Assembly: GCA_014379925.1 (NCBI GenBank)
Contig: JACMKY010000368.1
Location: forward strand, 1-8,638
Origin: Cytophagales bacterium
Lineage (GTDB): Bacteria; Bacteroidota; Bacteroidia; Cytophagales; ES-bin-26
Direction of reading: 5' to 3'
Length of the DNA stretch: 8,638 nt
Below the pieces are notes generated by a model that was not told where the DNA came from, did no database searches, and saw only the letters and a program-made list of their open reading frames with translations. Positions 6,319-8,638 of this stretch are shown here, piece by piece. Position 1 is the first letter of the stretch, and the number at the start of each line of letters is the position of its first letter. The translations under genes were made by a program, and so were the position numbers.

Positions 6319-6558
6319 CTAGTTGTTCATTCCGGAGGATTGCCGGTTGGTCCGCGGCCTTTCGTTGGTCTGCTGCGAGGAGGTTATTCCGTACATAATG
6401 ACGAAGGCCAGCGTCACTACGCCGAAGATCTTGATCACCGTGGCACGGTCCTGCTCCTCCATCCAGAACAGCACCAGGTAAGGCCGGATCAGGCCCACAA
6501 TCGTGAGGGTACCAAAAAGAATGAGGGAGAAAAAGGCAAAATCCGTGAGCGATTCCAT
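6319..6558 (-). CDS. Small membrane protein, paralogue A of a tandem pair
   Basis: The product has 79 residues and starts at ATG. A first hydrophobic helix (about 7-24, FAFFSLILFGTLTIVGLI) leads into IRPYLVLFW (24-32), a short charged loop (EEQDRATV), a second helix (about 42-57, IKIFGVVTLAFVIMYG), then ITSSQ and a polar, Asn/Arg/Ser-rich tail. The same signature in the same places is found in the neighbour at 6683-6931: IRP at 24-26, V29, FW at 31-32, R38 and a terminal GIT-x-SQ. The shared pattern shows that the gene is real and duplicated. I do not recognise a named family or function. The topology is two helices with both ends on the same side. It may be transcribed from its own promoter in the 124-base gap or by read-through from its paralogue. 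Confidence 0.75.
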   Translation of the reverse strand: MESLTDFAFFSLILFGTLTIVGLIRPYLVLFWMEEQDRATVIKIFGVVTLAFVIMYGITSSQQTNERPRTNRQSSGMNN

Positions 6559-6682
6559 GGCTTTATCTTTTTGGTGAAAGGTACGTTTTTCTCTTTAACT
6601 TCCGCCTCAGTGGTCATTTTTTGTGCCCATCCGTCGGGTTGGCCCAACGTCGGCGTTCGGTGTCAAAGCGAGGCTCCCGCCG
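6559..6682 (-). other. Spacer between the two small paralogues, with a hairpin
   Basis: CGTCGGG (6632-6638) pairs with CCCAACG (6643-6649), one pair being a G-T wobble on the minus-strand transcript, around a four-base loop. On the minus strand it lies just after the upstream paralogue's stop. It is not followed by a T-run, so it is not a standard intrinsic terminator; an RNA processing or stability hairpin is possible. Near the ATG of the downstream gene, minus-strand TACCTTTC resembles a -7 element without a matching -33. Confidence 0.3.
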
Positions 6683-6931
6683 TTAGCGGCTCTGGTTGCT
6701 GAAAGAGGAGTCCCTGGGCGCCGCGTCGTTCTTGAAGGTATCTTCCCGTTGGGAAGCCGTGATTCCCCAGATAACGAAGCAGACGACGGCCAGTCCACCG
6801 AACACGGCCGCTTTGCCGCGGCTTTTGACGCTCGACCAGAAGACCACGAAATCGGGGCGGATGATGCCGATCAGGAAGATGGTCGCGAAAATCATGGTTA
6901 GGAAGAGGAGAAAGTCACCCGAGTTTTTCAT
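6683..6931 (-). CDS. Small membrane protein, paralogue B of a tandem pair
   Basis: The product has 82 residues and starts at ATG. Helix 1 (about 7-24, FLLFLTMIFATIFLIGII) runs into IRPDFVVFW (24-32). A short basic loop follows (SVKSRGK, 34-40), then helix 2 (about 41-56, AAVFGGLAVVCFVIWG), ITASQ, and a hydrophilic tail rich in Asp, Asn and Ser. It aligns without gaps to its neighbour at 6319-6558 over residues 7-50, with identity at G22, IRP, V29, FW and R38. The two tails differ in charge: this one carries several acidic residues, the other mostly basic and polar ones. The function is unknown. It lies 93 bases downstream of the helix-hairpin-helix gene on the same strand, with no terminator seen between, so co-transcription is possible. 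Confidence 0.75.
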   Translation of the reverse strand: MKNSGDFLLFLTMIFATIFLIGIIRPDFVVFWSSVKSRGKAAVFGGLAVVCFVIWGITASQREDTFKNDAAPRDSSFSNQSR

Positions 6932-7024
6932 AAAAAGTGAGAAGGATGTGATGGGTGTTCAACTCCGATTCGGCCCTTTATGTTGCACTGGCCGGGTTGT
7001 TTGATCGCTTTTCCGGTGGCATCG

Positions 7025-8005
7025 CTAAAAGGACACGTAGGGTTCCAGCTTGCGGAGGGTGCTGGCATCCAGGAGCCTGATTGCGGCCAGCGAAGCCAGG
7101 TCCGTGAAATCCCCGTGCTGTTGCCGGTACGCCACCACCACCGCCGCCAGCCGGGGAGAGAAGTAGGGATGCCGCACCAGTTCTTCCGCCGTGGCCACGT
7201 TGACGTTGATGCGCTTCACCCCGTCCCCCGCCCGCAGGGAAGCGTACCGGAGCACTTCCTCCACCGCGGCCGAATCCAGTCCGTACACCTCCCGCACCTG
7301 CGCCAGTTGGACGAAACCGCCCAGGCGCTCCCGGTAGCGAACAATCCGTCTCGATAAGGCCGGACCGATGCCCTTGAGTTTTTCCAACGCCACCGTATCC
7401 ACCGCGTTGAGGTCGAAGGGCTGGGGCCGGAAATCCTCCCCGGCGGCGAAAGTCCGGCCCGAATCGAAAAAGGGGCGGCCACTCCGGCCTTGCTCTTTGC
7501 CGAACCCTTGCCCCCGGGCGTAGACGTTTCCGGCCAGCGTATCGGGCAGCCGCACGTAGGGCCGCAGGGTGGCGTAGTGGTCGGTGGGAAAACCGTAAAT
7601 CCGGAGCAGGTCTTTCTTGACGCGAAACTTCCCGCCTTTGGCCCGGTATTTCACGATGCGGTCGGCCAGGTGCTTCTTCAACCCCAGTTGTTGCCATTCT
7701 TCACTGCCAACCAGGTTGGGGTCGAAGGCGAAGAGCCGGGCCTTGGTCTTTTCGGGACGGTTGGGATACGACGCCCCCGGGTATACTTTCCAGATGGGTT
7801 GCCGAATGTCGAGTTCGGCTTTCAGGCTGTCGAGCTTGGCTTGGTCGGCCAGGAACGAACCGGGAGCCGGAGTCCGCCAGGCCTGCCACACCGGGGGAAA
7901 CGCCATCACCCCGGCCATCAGCCCCAACAATCCGACGAACGCCCGAACCTCCCGGCGGGAAAAAGCGAAGTAGTCGCGGATTTGGTACTCCAGCCATTTC
8001 CACAC
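7025..8005 (-). CDS. Membrane-anchored protein with three helix-hairpin-helix (ComEA-like) repeats
   Basis: The product has 326 residues. The N-terminus MWKWLEYQIRDYFAFSRREV precedes one membrane helix (about 21-40); the remainder is probably extracytoplasmic. Three ComEA-type repeats follow. Repeat 1 (92-139) starts FAFDPN and ends with GGKFRVKKDLLRIYGF. Repeat 2 (197-244) starts FDLNAVD, has the canonical hairpin LKGIGPALSRRIV, and ends with GGFVQLAQVREVYGLD. Repeat 3 (266-313) starts INVNVATAEEL, with a degenerate hairpin (HPYFSPRLAAVVV), and ends with HGDFTDLASLAAIRLLD. In ComEA such hairpins bind the phosphate backbone of DNA non-specifically during uptake. Here only repeat 2 keeps the full GIG-type turn. 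A Gly/Arg/Phe-rich linker (160-195) separates repeats 1 and 2. DNA binding is likely but a competence role is not shown, since no com genes are adjacent. GTG at 8005 is the only usual start that fits the helix. Confidence 0.88.
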   Translation of the reverse strand: MWKWLEYQIRDYFAFSRREVRAFVGLLGLMAGVMAFPPVWQAWRTPAPGSFLADQAKLDSLKAELDIRQPIWKVYPGASYPNRPEKTKARLFAFDPNLVGSEEWQQLGLKKHLADRIVKYRAKGGKFRVKKDLLRIYGFPTDHYATLRPYVRLPDTLAGNVYARGQGFGKEQGRSGRPFFDSGRTFAAGEDFRPQPFDLNAVDTVALEKLKGIGPALSRRIVRYRERLGGFVQLAQVREVYGLDSAAVEEVLRYASLRAGDGVKRINVNVATAEELVRHPYFSPRLAAVVVAYRQQHGDFTDLASLAAIRLLDASTLRKLEPYVSF

Positions 8006-8044
8006 GGGACGATGAATCGGACGGCGAGTTGAAATAAGAAAGGT

Positions 8045-8061
8045 GAAAAATAGGAAAAATA
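8045..8061 (-). promoter_or_regulatory. Candidate promoter of the helix-hairpin-helix gene
   Basis: On the minus strand TATTTTTC occurs twice, nine bases apart (+ strand GAAAAATA at 8045-8052 and 8054-8061). Each copy matches the TAnnTTTG element except for the last base. For the upstream copy, TTTA lies 21 bases further upstream as a weak -33. The leader would be roughly 35-45 bases. The flanking sequence up to 8107 is AT-rich. Confidence 0.4.
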
Positions 8062-8178
8062 TTGACCGCTGCGTACGCCGATTAAATGATTGAATGATTT
8101 ATTTTTCTTCCGTAGAATGCCGTAGTATTCCGGCATCCGGTAAACCATTTCCCCTTCATCCACGCTTCGGAACCCCGG

Positions 8179-8207
8179 AAAAGAAAAAGCCTCGGAAGAT
8201 CCAAGGC
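8179..8207 (-). terminator. Intrinsic terminator of the T9SS cargo gene
   Basis: On the minus strand GCCTTGGA and TCCGAGGC pair through eight base pairs (one T-G wobble) around a three-base TCT loop, directly followed by TTTTTCTTTT. On the + strand the stem is 8189-8196 and 8200-8207, and the T-tract corresponds to 8179-8188. It lies 34 bases after the stop at 8242. Confidence 0.85.
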
Positions 8208-8241
8208 CCTTTCTGGCAAACAAATGTACCAATTTAAAAGG

Positions 8242-8638
8242 TCAGTGCTGCAGGATGAGTTTCTTGTAGGTAACCGGACCGCTGCCCAGTTGCACCGCCA
8301 CGAAGTAGATTCCGTCGGACTGCCCGCTCAGGTCCAGGCTCAGCTGGTCGGTGCTGCCCGCCTGACGAACGGTTCTCGAGACGAGCCTTCCAGTGGCGTG
8401 CAACACGCTGACGGTCGTTGCTTCCGTCGGCGCGTACCCGGTTTCGCGGTAGCCGAAATCAATCGTCAGCGGACCCGCCGTGGGGTTGGGGAAGGCATTG
8501 ACCACCAGGCCAACCGGTGTCACGTCCGGGTTGACCGTACCCGGCCCGTCCTCCGGGCTGCCGGAAGCACCGGAAGCATTGGCGGTGGAAGCGATGAAAT
8601 CAACGTCGTAGCCATCCGTGGAGGTAGAGAAAGCCGGC
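8242..8638 (-). CDS. C-terminal part of a secreted protein with a type IX secretion (T9SS) type A sorting domain; 5' end outside window
   Basis: The frame is open from the right edge to the TGA at 8242-8244, giving 131 visible residues and no start. The visible N-terminal part (PAFSTSTDGYDVDFIAST) is the end of a mature domain that I cannot name. A linker rich in Gly, Ser, Pro and Asp follows. The last ~85 residues form the sorting domain: VNAFPNPTAGPLTIDF, then SVLHATGRLVS, LSLDLSGQSDGIYFVAVQ, and the terminal TYKKLILQH. The order N-x-x-P-N-P-x-x-G, G-R-L-V, L-D-L-S-x-x-x-x-G-x-Y, K-x-x-L is the standard type A pattern. Such domains direct the protein across the outer membrane through the T9SS, found only in Bacteroidota, and are normally cleaved as the cargo is attached to the cell surface or released. 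The enzymatic part lies beyond the window. An ATG-like internal start near 8523 (GTG) is not needed, since the frame continues. Confidence 0.93.
   Translation of the reverse strand, partial: PAFSTSTDGYDVDFIASTANASGASGSPEDGPGTVNPDVTPVGLVVNAFPNPTAGPLTIDFGYRETGYAPTEATTVSVLHATGRLVSRTVRQAGSTDQLSLDLSGQSDGIYFVAVQLGSGPVTYKKLILQH

Noticed and set aside
6244..6702. + strand frame across the two small membrane genes
   Set aside because: The minus-strand genes are supported by paralogy with each other; this frame is low in hydrophobic order and lacks any pattern.
7918..8232. A 104-residue minus-strand frame between the T9SS gene and the helix-hairpin-helix gene
   Set aside because: It needs a TTG start, runs through the terminator, the candidate promoter and into a confident gene in another frame, and its residues show no domain pattern.

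Overview
The window looks like ordinary chromosomal sequence from a GC-rich member of the Bacteroidota, most likely the order Cytophagales (a Spirosomaceae- or Hymenobacteraceae-like genome; the genus cannot be fixed from sequence alone). Four things support this. The rightmost gene ends in a type IX secretion (T9SS) type A sorting domain. The rbfA/LolE-type permease pair and the lytic transglycosylase look like Bacteroidota versions. Start codons lack Shine-Dalgarno sequences and have AT-rich leaders. At least one promoter fits the Bacteroidota pattern TTTG-N19-TAnnTTTG.

Layout, left to right. Positions 1-812 (+) hold the C-terminal part of an ArnT/PMT-like (GT39-type) membrane glycosyltransferase that starts outside the window. 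Positions 1012-2232 (-) encode a LolC/LolE-type FtsX-family ABC permease, and 2254-2622 (-) encode the ribosome maturation factor RbfA. rbfA lies directly upstream of the permease, with only 21 bases between them, so they form a two-gene operon. Diverging from rbfA is a 469-residue polytopic membrane protein (2891-4300, +) that resembles GT-C glycosyltransferases. Next come a LOG-family Rossmann protein (4471-5199, +) with a strong intrinsic terminator, and a membrane-anchored GH23 lytic transglycosylase (5328-6293, +) whose promoter overlaps the T-rich tail of that terminator.

The right part is on the minus strand: a partial T9SS cargo protein (8242-8638) with its own terminator, then a membrane-anchored triple helix-hairpin-helix (ComEA-like) protein (7025-8005), then two small tandem paralogous membrane proteins (6683-6931 and 6319-6558) that may be co-transcribed with it. 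No rRNA, tRNA, CRISPR array, insertion sequence or attachment site was seen.

Much of the content concerns the cell envelope: lipoprotein export, peptidoglycan cleavage, glycan transfer, a secreted protein and small membrane proteins. There is no sign that these genes form one dedicated system. I found no convincing new multi-gene system. The parts most worth a second look are the repeated TGATCA-type motif in intergenic sequence and over stop codons, an operator-like palindrome over the LOG-gene promoter, the tandem small membrane proteins, and the unassigned GT-C-like membrane protein.
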